NCBI RefSeq assembly: GCF_014633365.1
Contig: NC_068344.1
Span: 19,483,669-19,547,668, forward strand
Direction: 5' to 3'
DNA length: 64,000 nucleotides
Source: Diospyros lotus
Lineage: Eukaryota; Streptophyta; Magnoliopsida; Ericales; Ebenaceae
The stretch's first letter is position 1. Every line of letters begins with the position of its first letter. A program made the translations under genes and the position numbers. The notes under the pieces were generated by a model. The model saw only the letters and a program-made list of their open reading frames with translations. It made no database searches and was not told the DNA's origin. Positions 37,001 to 48,040 of this stretch are shown here, piece after piece.

Positions 37001-37095
37001 CTCCTTCATGATGGTATCATAAACATTGAAATTTTACATCAAGTAATATGAAATCATCTTCTTCCAATATTTGTAGTTGGATCTGTTAAAGAATG

Positions 37096-38071
37096 TGTTG
37101 GGATAAATATACCCAATCCCTAACTTGTGAAAACTTGTGAGGAAACAAAGCAACTAGCCAAGTAACAAATGCAATCACAAAAATAAAGGAGACAACCAAT
37201 TTACATGAAAAATCCACTCAATGTGAGGAGTTAAAACTACGAGACTGAGATCCACCCAAAATTCCAGTAATATCACCAAATCTGGGTTACAAAATCCTCT
37301 CAACAATCACAATATGCAAGAGACAAAATACAAAATCAAACTTATCTTAAATCAATGAAATAACAAAAGAGTTAGGAAAGAACAAGTCGAACCACAAGGT
37401 AGTATAAAAACAGCTAGATTCCCAAGAATCCCAACCTCCAAATCAGATCTCACCGTTCAAATCCTAGAACCATGAGTCAAGAATGTACACTCTAAATTTT
37501 AGCTCAATCGGACCATAAAACACTATCTAATGGTCTGTTTAATCACATATGTGTTGGCAAAAATTGAAATCCGAGCTGAACCACAACGCAGTACAAAAAT
37601 GGCTTAATTCCTGAGGATCCTAGCCTCCAAATTAGATCTCTACCTTCAGATCCTAGAATCACGATTCTAGAATGTACCCTCGAAATTTCAGCTCAATCGG
37701 ACCATAAAACACCATCTAATCATCAATTTGATCACAGTTGCATAGACAAAAACTAAATCTAAGTCGAACCAAGAACTCTTCCATTTTTCTTCTTCTTCTT
37801 TCTTCTCTCCCTTATGCATGAATTTTATAGCCCAAGAGACACATAACCCTAGTCTCATCAAGGGGTATTTTAGTCCCATGAGATAAAAATATTAGTGATA
37901 GAAATCGGGGCATCATTTTAAGAATATCCAACCATTATCGAGCCATTCTTTTATGAATACCCAACCATTATTGGGTCCTTTTATGAATACCCAACCATTA
38001 TTGGTTCATCCTTTTAGGAATAACCATCCATTACTGAGTCATCCTCTTAGGAGGGAAGCTTTGACCTAACA
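37096..38071 (-). mobile_element. Solo LTR, Copia-type, 976 bp, perfect TSD
   Basis: In plus-strand view the element runs from TGTTGGGATAAATATACCC (37096) to TTGACCTAACA (38071). It is flanked by GAATG on both sides (37091-37095 and 38072-38076), a perfect 5-bp target duplication. A minus-strand TATA-like CTATAAAATTC near 37825 suggests minus orientation. It contains a 188-bp tandem duplication (near 37391 and 37579, both starting GAACCACAA) and a run of about four 30-40-bp repeats with ATACCCAACCATTATTGG (37915-38045). It lies in the leader of the larger Copia element. Confidence 0.8.
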
Positions 38072-38177
38072 GAATGGTGGTCTTGATGTGCTTTGGCTTT
38101 CAAAATGTTGAGCTTCAATGAATTGTGTCATCTAATGATCCTTACTAGGTGATTAAACTCGAGAACAAGGAAACCAA

Positions 38178-38190
38178 ACTCTGATACCAA
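38178..38190 (-). other. Primer-binding site of the Copia element
   Basis: The minus strand reads TTGGTATCAGAGT, complementary to the 3' end of initiator tRNA-Met, directly beside the LTR end TGTTAGATT at 38192. Confidence 0.8.
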
Positions 38191-38560
38191 TTGTTAGATT
38201 TGTGCAATAGAATGGCATCACACACCCATGAAGGGGTGATTTGGTGTTTCAAAAACAAATTGTTTTAGAGATTGATTTTATGAAAATAGTGAATAAGAAG
38301 AATGTTGGAAATAATATAAAAATTAAAGAACAATGCAACAAAACTTTAAGGAAATATAAAAGCACAAGAGAGATAACAAGATTTAGAATGGTTTGGCTCA
38401 ACTTAGCCTACATCCACTACTCTAGCTTCCTATTAGAGATTTTGAAATCCATTATAAACTTTTAGGCTGCAAACTATAACCTTTTACACCAATCAGTTCC
38501 CAAGTTATTTCTTTTACCATAACCCGCTAGGAAGTTGATAATGTAGAGCCGATCACTCTC

Positions 38561-39170
38561 TTTTGTCACGGACCAAGTACCTACAAACAAAGTTGGGGAC
38601 TCGCTCCCCCATGATCACTCTAACGCTCAAGTCAGTTCACAAGATTATGAAAACTGGAGTATTTTAGTAGAAGCATAAGAAAAATGATCCCCTTACCTGT
38701 GTGGATTCACCCATATTTATGAGGAGCGGGGGTGGCCCCATAGAGATAGGAATTTTCCCCTTTTCCATTGGAGGAAATCTCCCCGATATTGTGGAGAGAT
38801 TTTTTGCTGAGTTTGTTTCCATGAGTGGGGGAGAAGTTATCCTCCGAGCATTTTGGGATAATGATACCCTCAATTTAGAAACCATGATCTTGGAAGGAAC
38901 GGATATGCCCATCATCTTCGAGAATCTCGGGATAGCAATCGCTTTTAGAGGCTTCGGGGGAACCACGGAGGCCGAACATACTGGGATACGCTTGCTGGAC
39001 TTGGATTTGGGCTTCCGGGTATTCTCTGGGATGACTCGAACACATGCCCTTCCTAGCTTAAGCCAGGTGGTAATTCTCAATTGTCCCTTGGCGAACACGT
39101 GTCCTTCGTCTGTTGGCTAATTTGCAGTGGCATTAAGGTAATTATGATCTTCAAAATTTTTCCCTCATCA
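38561..39170 (-). other. Foreign 610-bp insert in a Copia LTR with an open frame and splice donor
   Basis: This block is absent from the sister LTR at 33814-34783. Imperfect copies of the same LTR phrase (GAAGTTGATAATGTAGAGCC at 38531 and GAAGTAAATAATAGAAC at 39171) flank it, so it arose by insertion or recombination between related elements. It is less AT-rich than its surroundings. The minus strand is open for 144 codons (39098-38664) and has a consensus splice donor (CACAG then GTAAGG) at 38697. The plus strand is also open for 139 codons (38701-39120). I do not recognise either product. It may be a captured exon, or a piece of another retroelement leader. Confidence 0.45.
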
Positions 39171-39866
39171 GAAGTAAATAATAGAACAAAAATAATGAGA
39201 GCAACCACTCTTAAAAACATACCACTCTCTAAGATAACAAGCTAATACAAGGTTTTGAAGAGAATTTACAATGAGAAAAGTGGCCTTAACTAAAAATAAG
39301 AGTAAAAGATGAAGCATAAGAACACTTGAAAGCCTAATTCTCAATCTCTATCTTTAAGCTTCAAATCTTCTTCTATTTATAGGATTTGTTGTCCCTTCTT
39401 GAATATATAGCCATTAGAGACCAAAAAAAAAAAAAAGTAGAAGAAAACCAACCTGTACAGATTAAGTACAAGTAGCGGTTGAAGTTTCGTGACAAAACTG
39501 GTAAACTAATTTGAATAAGTGGTCGACTAATTTTCAAAATCAATTGACAATTCTTAGAACTTTCGATTAAAAATGTAGTAATTGTTAACAGTAAATGACT
39601 AAGAACGTGTATAATAAAAGGTCAACAATTTTCAAGAATCAATGGATAGTTTTTAAGAACTGATTGATAGTTTGTAAAAACTGATCGACTATTTTAACTA
39701 CAAAAAGTTTTGCTAAGAAAATAATATAATAATCGGTCAACAAGTAATATTACCTAGTCGATAGTTTTGACCTTTGACTTCAAAAAGAGTGTTTCAAGGT
39801 TATTTATTTAAAGTTTTGTAAAATCAATAGTTATCATTAAAAACACCATCAAATTGTTAAGTTTGC

Positions 39867-42330
39867 TGTTGAATGTGTTTTGATGATGGATGTTCTATGC
39901 AAAACTTTAATGTAATCTTAAATGTTCTCATATGTTAGGAATGTTCTCATATTTCTTAAGAGCCTGCTTTGATATTTATAAAATAAAGGAACCTTTCTAT
40001 AGGATATTTATGGTTTATCTATGTGCTCTATCTATGCTCACATATTTGATGTGTTAGGCTTTGTTGTTTTGATATGTTGAAGTTGAAAACCTTAATATGT
40101 TAAATAGACTTTATCTGTTAATATGTTGTTCCATGATCATTTTAAGTATTTCTAATGCAAAAGTATCATGTGGAGCTCATGGTATTTTAAGTGTTCAAAA
40201 TATGTGGCAACATTTCTTGAGAAGTAATTTGCCTTACATAGTTATATTCTTAATGTTTGTGGATTGATCTATAGATCTTAGATTGCCTATTTGATATTTA
40301 ATATCAAATTCCTAAAATTCTCAAGTCTTGAAATTCTATAAGGAACTCTTGAAGAACTTAAATACTAAATGTTCTCTACTTGATAAGCAATACATTCAAG
40401 TAATATTTTATGTGCCTAATTTAATCTGTTAAATAAGTATTCAAGTGAATGTGATTAGAAATATAGTTTTAACCATCTTTTATATACAACACTTGAATAA
40501 TCATATGTTTCTACTTGGATGGATAAGTGTTTTGAGCCCTTATGCATGATTCAAGTGAATCTTGAATTCATAACTACTTTAGTAGGAGATTAGCTAGCAT
40601 CTGAGTGAATGGAATGAGCAAGGTTAAATTTCATCTATCTTTCACTACCACTAGAGGGAACTCTTGTTAGGTATCATGTAGAACATATTTGAGCTTACAT
40701 AATCAAGTAAAATATATTCACCAATCGATTGGAGTTAAAATGTTAAAATATCAAACCTCTGTGCTTGCACATCAACAATCGAGTGAACTACTCACCAATC
40801 GAGTGAAGAAAAATATGCTAAAATATCAAGCGTTTGTATTTAAATCTTAAATTGAGTTGAGTCTTTACCAATCGAGTCCTAGATTTGCTATAGGATATTA
40901 AGTTCTAAATTTAGACAGCAATCAAGTAGATTAAGCGCTAGTCGAATACTTAGAACAGAACAGAGAGTAGGGTTATGCATCCTGTTATCAAATCAACTGC
41001 TAGAATTGATATACTCAAGTAATAATATGAAAAATTGAAAATAAAAAATTAATCAATCGAGTGTTCCTTCTATAGCTATTTCAAAACCGATTAAAGACTA
41101 ATAGGTGTTCGAGTATTGGTATTCAACCAATCAAGTATCTAGTATCATCCAATCGAGTGAATTAGCATGGACAGAGAATGGTTCTCTATAGTCTAAAGTG
41201 CAATCGACTGAGTATTTGTCTATTTGAGTGAACTTGAATTCGATCGACTCAAGCAGAAAATCATTCGCATAATATGATGATTCCCTTGAATACTTCTTTT
41301 CATTAGTCGAGTGGTGGCAAGCCAAAATTGAATTTTATGATCATTAACTAGTTGTTACTTAAAGAAGTCAAAGAGGACAATTTAACCGTTTAAGCTTTAT
41401 TTCATTATTCTATAAGGTCAGATTATGTTCTCTTATAGTGGAATGATAAATATACTTATGAATGGTGTGCAAAATGCTTTATCTTAATATTATGTATATT
41501 TGTTTTAATTAATTTGACTGTTATCAATTAAAATCAAAGAAACTGTGAGCATGTACAAATTACAAATGCTTAATTCAAGAGTTCAAGCTTCTATATAAGG
41601 CCATGGAATGCATGAGATGATGTAGCTGACTTTCTAGCCATATCCTTGATGATGTTGAGCTAAAAGGTGCTAATGTCCAACCATGTTGAATATGTTTTCA
41701 GGCCATATCATTACTTGAGTTTTGTCTTCATGATCATATATTTCTTCCAACTCAAGTAAAGTCTAGTTGCACTATATGAAGCCTATCCTTACTAGCAAAA
41801 AATCAAGAAGAGTGGAGTGCTTAATTCTTATTTCTGTCACTCGTTCTTGTATTAATCCTCATAAGCATTGTTTCTTATCATTTTGAGGGACAACTTATTG
41901 CGAGTTTACTTTGCAACTCTTCTTCCAACAAGGGTTTGTAAGGGTTCTACCTTATCCCATAGAAGGTGTGTATGGTTGTTGCTTTGTCCTTATAAGCAGA
42001 GGTTACTACTACACCTGTACAAGCGAAGGTTCCAACTTATCCTTGAAAAGTTGAGCTTTCAGTTTAGCTTTTAAAAACCTAGAGTTTCTACTCAACATGT
42101 GAAAAGTAGAGGTTACAACTATTCCTATAAAAGTTGGAGTTACTTCTTAGTCCATTAAAAGCGGAGGTTTCCGTTGAACTTGCAAAAATTATGTATGAGT
42201 TATAGTTAATTCCCTTAAAAACTAATCACTTAGTGGATGTTTTAAATTCTTAATGAGGAGCAAAGGTAGTAAACTAGTCTTATTGGCCGAATCACTATAA
42301 ATTGGTGTGTCTTGTGGATTGCTTCCTGTG
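39867..42330 (+). mobile_element. Long Copia-type LTR, 3' end missing or unclear
   Basis: It starts TGTTGAATGTGTTTTGATGATGG, the usual opening of a class of plant Copia LTRs. It contains phrases also found at 59180-60850 (TCAAGTGAATGTGATTAGAAA near 40442, ATATGTGGCAACATTTCTTG near 40199). A cluster of ATCGAGTGA-like words occupies 40725-41320. The 3' part (42190-42310) carries a GAGGAGCAAAGGTAGTAAAC block matching GAAGAGCTAAGGTAGTGGAT in the next LTR. No internal domain is attached. The end is an estimate. Confidence 0.55.
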
Positions 42331-42401
42331 TTTTGATGATGTTGTCTTATTTTTTTTTTCTTGCCATATAATATTTACATATTTGAAATCAGATTTGTTT
42401 T

Positions 42402-44067
42402 TGTTGTTTTACGTTTGTATACTTAGTTTTGATGATGAAAAATAATATTTTATTTATTACCTAAGTCATGAATCAAGGTTGTGGTTTTCAACATAAATCA
42501 ATTTTAATATCAAGTATTACTTTGTGAAAATAAAACCAAATGAATTTCAAGTATCGAGATTTCAAAGTCATATTTTTTTAAGTCTGGAAGATTAGCACCT
42601 TACAAGGAGACATATATGAAAATATTTTCTTTTTAGAAAACTAACTCCCGGTAATTCAATAGCTAACATTCATTAGTGATAAACTGTTTTTTAACGAATT
42701 TTTCAAGAAATAGAAAGTGTATATCTTGGAGGTGGTAAAATCGCAAAATCCTAAGTTTCTACTAAAACCCAAATTCTACTTTCTTATTTTTATGGATTTT
42801 GATTTTTTAGATATTTTTATTGAAACCAAATGGGGGGCACTTTCTTATTTACATTTATGTATTAAAGTAAATGGAAGGTAAAATATAAATTAAACAAAAT
42901 GAGGGCATTTACTTAAACTAAAGAAATGTAAATATGTGGTGATGTTTTGTATCAATCAAGTGTGCTTCTATATGTTATCTATTAAGTTTTCAGATTTTTC
43001 AAATGGATAGTCGATTATGTTGTTTAGTGTTGTCGACTATGCTTGCATAATAGTTGACTATGTTATTAAGAATAGTTGACTATGCTTATATAATCTGTCG
43101 ATTATGTGTGACTTTTATTGACTATTTTTCATTATGTCGGCTATCATGTAAGGATAGTCGACTATGATTTTTCTTCTGTTGACTATGTTTGTATATGATT
43201 TTCAAAATCTTCTTCATATTTTTGTATCTGTCGACTATGTGATTATGTTTGTCAACTATGGGTAATATGTGTGAGAAGATAGTCGACTATGCCTTCTTGT
43301 CTATTGACTATACCTTTGTTTTACTTGAAAATATAGTTGACTATGCTTTCTTGTCTGTCGACTATGCATTTTCTTCTGTCGACTATCTCTTTTCGTAGAA
43401 AGCTTCCAACGGCTAGTTTTTCAAATCCCAACGGTCACAAACGGCTAGTTTCCTCTTCAATCTTTATGGATGCTTATATATACAACTCAAGGATAATCAA
43501 GATAAGGCTAATGGACGGAAATGAGATGATCTAAATATTACAAATCATTTTATTCGAGCTTACAGTGTTCTCTGTGCTTTCAGTGTTATATTTTTCTCTC
43601 CAAGGCTTCGTTCTATTATTGTTAATATATTCTTAAGCCTTATTTTCATTGTGAGAGATCTTGTAATTAAGAGTGTTAACTCTTAGCTTCTCTCTTTGAT
43701 TTGTATCATTTTTATTTTCCTAACTTGTATAGCTAGATGGCTCATTTGAGTGAGAGGTTTTGTAATTTTCCTAGTCTTGGACTAGAAGATCTACTTGGTT
43801 TAAGTAGAGGGTTTTAGTGGATGGTTTGAAAAATTCTTAGTGAAGAGCTAAGGTAGTGGATAGGTTAGTTAAGCCGAACCACTATAAATCTTTGTGTTAT
43901 CTCTTGCTTATGTTATTTGATTTGTTTATCATTGCTAGCATTTCATTATCCTCACTTGCATTGAATTTTTATTTTCAATCAAAAGGATTTCAAAATTTTA
44001 TCAAGTTTTTAAAATAACCAATTCACCCCTCCTCTTGATGTGTGCCATAGCACCTCCCGATCTATCA
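42402..44067 (+). mobile_element. Solo LTR, Copia-type, 1.67 kb
   Basis: It runs from TGTTGTTTTACG (42402) to CCGATCTATCA (44067) and interrupts a local repeat whose uninterrupted copy is at 44280-44330 (TTTACATATTTGAAATCA on the left side, TTTCTAGCATAATAATTTT on the right). It has a TATA-like ATATATACAACTC near 43477 after the AACGGCTAGTTT blocks, and a cluster of TCGACTATG words (43011-43386). A clean 5-bp target duplication was not found, so the ends may be off by a few bases. Confidence 0.65.
43011..43386 (+). repeat. Cluster of about 16 TCGACTATG-like motifs
   Basis: About 16 copies of TCGACTATG or one-base variants (TTGACTATG, TCGATTATG, TCAACTATG) occur in about 375 bp, all in the same orientation but with irregular spacing. 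It is therefore an interspersed word cluster rather than a tandem satellite. It sits in the U3 region of the LTR, upstream of its TATA-like site. Confidence 0.85.
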
Positions 44068-44520
44068 ATTTCTAGCATAATAATTTTAGTTTTCTTTAAA
44101 AACATAAAAATTTGTTTTCATCATCATTGCTTTTATGTTTACTTCTGGAATACATATGTTTTTTCAAGAAATTTGAAGGTTAAAATTTAGAAAAGCAAAT
44201 AGATTCATATTGTTGCTAGCAAAAATAGTTTTTTTATATTTATTTTCAAATGCAGCCACCTGTCTATATATTCAACTACATATGTTTACATATTTGAAAT
44301 CAACTTGTTTGTTTCTAACATAATAGTTTTAGTTTCCATAGAAAGTATAAAAGTTTGTTTTCATAATCACTGCCTTTATGTTTACTTCTAGAATGCATAT
44401 ATTTTTCCAAGAGATTTGAATGTCAAAATTTAGAAAAGTAGATAGATTCATATTGTTTCCATCAAAATAGCTTTCTTAAACTTTTTTTTTCAAATGTAGC
44501 CACCTATCTATATATTTGAT
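44068..44520. repeat. Degenerate tandem duplication, about 240-bp period
   Basis: The block starting TTTCTAGCATAATAATTTTAG (near 44070) recurs as TTTCTAACATAATAGTTTTAG (near 44310). Matching successors include TTTGTTTTCATCATCATTGC versus TTTGTTTTCATAATCACTGC, and CAGCCACCTGTCTATATATT versus TAGCCACCTATCTATATATT. A further piece lies left of the LTR at about 42361-42400, showing that the LTR inserted into this repeat. Confidence 0.75.
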
Positions 44521-45575
44521 TGTTGTATTTTGTTATGAAAAATATATTTTCAATTCAGTCTTGATGCATATTTTTTTAAATTTGCAAAAATGTTCAATAC
44601 ACCTAATTCACCGTTTTCAAAAATTAATACATCCTTTTCTAATTAATAAATATATCTAAAAGAAAAATTATACATGTTATATTTGAGGTTTAAGAAAATT
44701 GTAAGAATATGTTTGAGAAAATATATTAAATACTTTTGAAATTTAATACCATGTTATAATTTTCTCATACCTTTAAGTAATCTTAGTTAAATAATCATGA
44801 ATGGCTCAAATGTTTTTATATTTTAAAAAAAATTCTCTTTTTCTCTCTTCCATTCTTTTCTTTAGAAATTGGATTGTTGTCATTGCCACCAACATGTCTT
44901 GTTCTTTTTTTTTTTTCTTTTTTTTTCTTTCTTTCTCTTTTCTCTTGTGATTGAATTGCTCTACACAACCATCACCACCAACCGCCTCTACTCTCGTCCA
45001 ACATGAGGTAACTTTTCTTCTCATTCCTTTTTTCCTCTTTCTTAGCCTATTTGTGTGTTTGTCTATTGAACCTTAGATCACACCCTCTCTTTCTCCTTAC
45101 TGATTTCTTCCTTTTCTTTCTCACCCATTGTTTTGCTTAGGATTTGATTTCTCCCTTGCCTATTTTTCTCTTCTTTTTCCGTCAAACACCATCAATAGGG
45201 TTAAGGTTTTGCTCTATTCGGGTTCAACTTTACATATCTCTCTCTTTCTCTAGCACAAACACAAATAAAGTTCATTTGGGTTTCACAATCCGACCTCATT
45301 CATCTAGGTTCGATTAAGGTTGTTGGCAATTGATTACCATTGGTTTTTTTTTTTTATTATTATTTTTAGTTTTTCAAAAGATAAGGGAAAGAGAAAAAAA
45401 GGAAAAATGAGAAAGAATAAATGTTAAAATGATCATTTTATCCTTTTGTTTAATAGAATGAGAAGTTTTCACTATTTTCAAAATATAAGAGGTGATTTTT
45501 ACAATTATATCAAACCTTAGAAGTGATTATTACAATTTTACCACACATACATGCAAATCAAGGCTTTTATACTTG
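44521..45575. other. Non-coding region with CT-rich tracts
   Basis: No supported gene. It contains long T/CT-rich tracts (44830-44945, 45010-45240). The phrases GTGATTTTTACAATTATATC and GTGATTATTACAATTTTACC near 45490-45540 look like a MULE-type terminus, with a weak inverted partner near 44660-44710. The pairing is too degenerate to call an element. Confidence 0.4.
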
Positions 45576-46316
45576 AGGCCAGCCAAAAGCATAATTATAC
45601 TCTTCAATTTTTGTGTTTTTTTCTTGTGAAACTTTAAAACTTTTTATGGTTCTAAATATGCCACTAAAAATGCACCAAGACACTCATTTAAACACTTGGC
45701 CAACAAGTGATATACACGCGTGTTGACATGACAGTTTCTTGGCATCTCCTTAACTCATTCTCTCTCTCTCTTTTTCTCTTTTTGACATCTCCTCTCTTTT
45801 CAGTGTCCCAAATGCTCTCCCCCACTTCTCTCTCTCTCTAATGGCATCTCTTTAACTCCATCTCTTTCTTCGGCATCTTCTCAACTCTCTCTCTCTCTCT
45901 GTCTTTTTTTTGACATTTATCGCTTCTCCTCTGGCTGCGTCTCATTCGATTGTGTCTCTAACAAGAACTGTTACCCCCAGACTTGACTCATCTTCGATCT
46001 CCTCAAATGGCGGGGTGATCATTGACCTGGGCACCTAAGTGACCCGTCTAACCCAACTGGCCTACGTAGCCCAATCAAATGAGATGTAAAAGATGTCGAA
46101 GAGAGAAGACATGCAACTGGAGAGATATCAAAAAACTATCACGCCAGTGCACGTGTATATTATTTGTTGGTCAGATGTTTAAATGAGTTATTATACACAA
46201 TTAAAGAGCACGTTTGAAACCACAGAAAAGTTCAGGAACACATTTGAAATTACAAAAAAAATAGAAATTTATAAGAGAAAACACAAAAATTTAAGAACAT
46301 AAATATACTTTTAGTC
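45576..46316. mobile_element. Small Mutator-like (or similar) MITE, 0.74 kb
   Basis: Degenerate inverted repeats of roughly 130 bp bound the element. Left AAAAGCATAATTATACTCTT and inverted right AAAAGTATATTTATGTTCTT both continue into AATTTTTGTGTTTT. Further in, CATTTAAACACTTGGCCAAC pairs with CATTTAAACATCTGACCAAC, each followed by ATATACACG. TACTTG flanks both sides (45570 and 46317), a partial target duplication. The centre is CT-rich and non-coding. Confidence 0.5.
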
Positions 46317-46645
46317 TACTTGCCCCTAATTGGGCTCGTATGAGTATTTTTCATTTGCCTATACCCATTCTATACGCTCTACTAGATAGATAGCTTAACA
46401 AAATCATGAATCCTGGACTTGCTCAAACTCACTCTACCTTCCAACAGAAGTTTTTGAAGCCACAATGGTCTTTAATTCCATATATCAAATTCATTACACA
46501 AGTGACCGCGAGTTCATGAACAAAAATTTCAAGTCCACCCACACTAGTCTTAGATGGATCAAATTTGTCAAATAGCTAGCCAATCAACTAAAAGTTGTCA
46601 TCCTTAATAAAATTATTAATGAATTGCAAATTTTAATTTCTCTAA

Positions 46646-46828
46646 GTCAGTGTTTGACTGAGCTTAAATTATAAGTTATAAGAGCTAATTATTTGATAGG
46701 ATATTTTGATCTCTTTACTTGATTAACAAAAGTTTTTTTTAGACAATTTATACTATACAATTAGTTTTTTCAACTTTATCAAATAAATATAAGCTGGGTA
46801 CTAATAAATATATAAGCCAAACGCCTTC
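46646..46828. mobile_element. Tourist-like MITE, 183 bp
   Basis: Ends are GTCAGTGTTTGACTGAGCTTA and, inverted, GAAGGCGTTTGGCTTATA. TAA on both sides (46643-46645 and 46829-46831) matches the 3-bp target duplication of PIF/Harbinger elements. The interior is AT-rich with no coding. Confidence 0.55.
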
Positions 46829-47387
46829 TAAGTGCATGGGTTGATTACATAAAATTTTAGACTAACATGCATCTCTATCCTTATCATATATATCTTCTAT
46901 AATGATATTATTAAGTCTTATATTATTTTTGAAAATTTTCTACTAGGTCTTTTAGATCTTCCTCTATCCTTTGCTCTAAATTTTTTCCATTTTACTCACT
47001 AACGTACGTAGAATAAGAAAAAAGAAAAGAAAACATATAGTGCTAACAAAAGCATCTTAATTATATGCAAGTACTCTAATTATTATTTTTTCTTTTTAAT
47101 TTATAATGTTGGTAGAATCTCGACATTAATTGGACTACCTACCTAAATATCTCTCTCTCCCTTTTCAACCCAAGCTAAAGTACTCCTGCCCTTTTTCTTT
47201 GTTCGACTACCACTAGTTTTTGTTTTCTTTTTTATTCTCTATCTCTAAGTTCTAATTCCATTCTATGGGAAATTTCATGGAAGGAACCCAAAGTTTGGTT
47301 CACGAACCTAGCCAGGAACGATGGGGGGGTTGATTTACTGGCCACCGAAGTCATTTTTTTTTTATTTAATTATGTTCCTGTAACTAT

Positions 47388-47391
<4 letters not shown>

Positions 47392-47433
<42 letters not shown>
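47392..47433. repeat. (GA)21 microsatellite
   Basis: An uninterrupted GA run of 42 bases. The pattern is also a potential GAGA-element array. Confidence 0.9.
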
Positions 47434-47438
<5 letters not shown>

Positions 47439-47449
47439 TAAAATATATA

Positions 47450-47557
47450 GTCATTTTATGGGCATTTGTCAATTTTTTAAAACATGAATAGAATTTTTAT
47501 TTTACAGTCATTTTATGGGCATTTGTCAATTTTTTAAAACATGAATAGAATTTTCTA
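47450..47557. repeat. 58-bp tandem duplication
   Basis: The block AGTCATTTTATGGGCATTTG, continuing through AAAACATGAATAGAATTTT, occurs twice with a 58-bp period and almost no divergence, indicating a recent duplication. Confidence 0.9.
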
Positions 47558-47604
47558 CAAATAGAGCAAAACTCAAGACGGATTTATGTAGTTTATTCCT
47601 CCAA

Positions 47605-47661
47605 CCCCCCCCCCCCCCCGCCCCACCCCCACCCCCCCAAAAAAAAAAAAAAAAAAAAAAA
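47605..47661. repeat. Poly(C)-rich block joined to poly(A)
   Basis: C runs broken by single G/A bases lead directly into about 23 A residues. This resembles the C/A junction at 34895 and the A/G junction at 33773. Confidence 0.85.
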
Positions 47662-48040
47662 CAAGAAGTCAATTTAACCAAACAAAAATGGGTAAATGCA
47701 GTTTCTACATTTAGGGCAAAAAACACACAAATATGAGGTTTACCCAAAGACCTAATTAATCTCATGGCATTATTCTTTTCTTTTTTTTTTCAAGAAATAA
47801 CAATTTTGATTTCCTAAAAACTACGACTCTGATTTTTGCAGAGCTTTAAAGTGGGGAAGGAACATAGAAGCCAAACCAACAATGGTTATGGATACACTTG
47901 GTATTTGGTGCACACTGTTTGCACCTTGAAGAAAAATAGACTTTGGCATTTCATTGCTTTTCCCCAACATGCACACATTCATTCCTTGACGACCTTCACT
48001 GGCGGCAATTGCCCATGATGGCTATCCACCACTCACTCAA

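Larger units (their letters stand above)
33814..39860 (-). mobile_element. Copia-type retrotransposon, minus strand, internally deleted
   Basis: The two LTRs are similar over their lengths: 33814-34783 (3' LTR in minus sense, outer end lost at the A/G tract) and 38192-about 39860 (5' LTR, carrying a foreign insert at 38561-39170). Beside the 5' LTR is a tRNA-Met primer site, read on the minus strand as TTGGTATCAGAG (38178-38190). A polypurine-like AATAGGGAGAT adjoins the 3' LTR near 34785-34797. The internal region keeps only gag and the very start of pol (35560-37000); integrase, reverse transcriptase and RNase H are missing. A 976-bp solo LTR sits in the leader. The element cannot move by itself. 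Confidence 0.75.
46832..47840. other. Intergenic AT-rich DNA with simple repeats
   Basis: No gene is supported. Contents are a GA microsatellite, a 58-bp tandem duplication and a poly(C)/poly(A) block, listed separately. Confidence 0.5.

Noticed and set aside
44660..45545. Possible additional MULE-type MITE
   Set aside because: Inverted partner too degenerate and no 9-bp duplication found.
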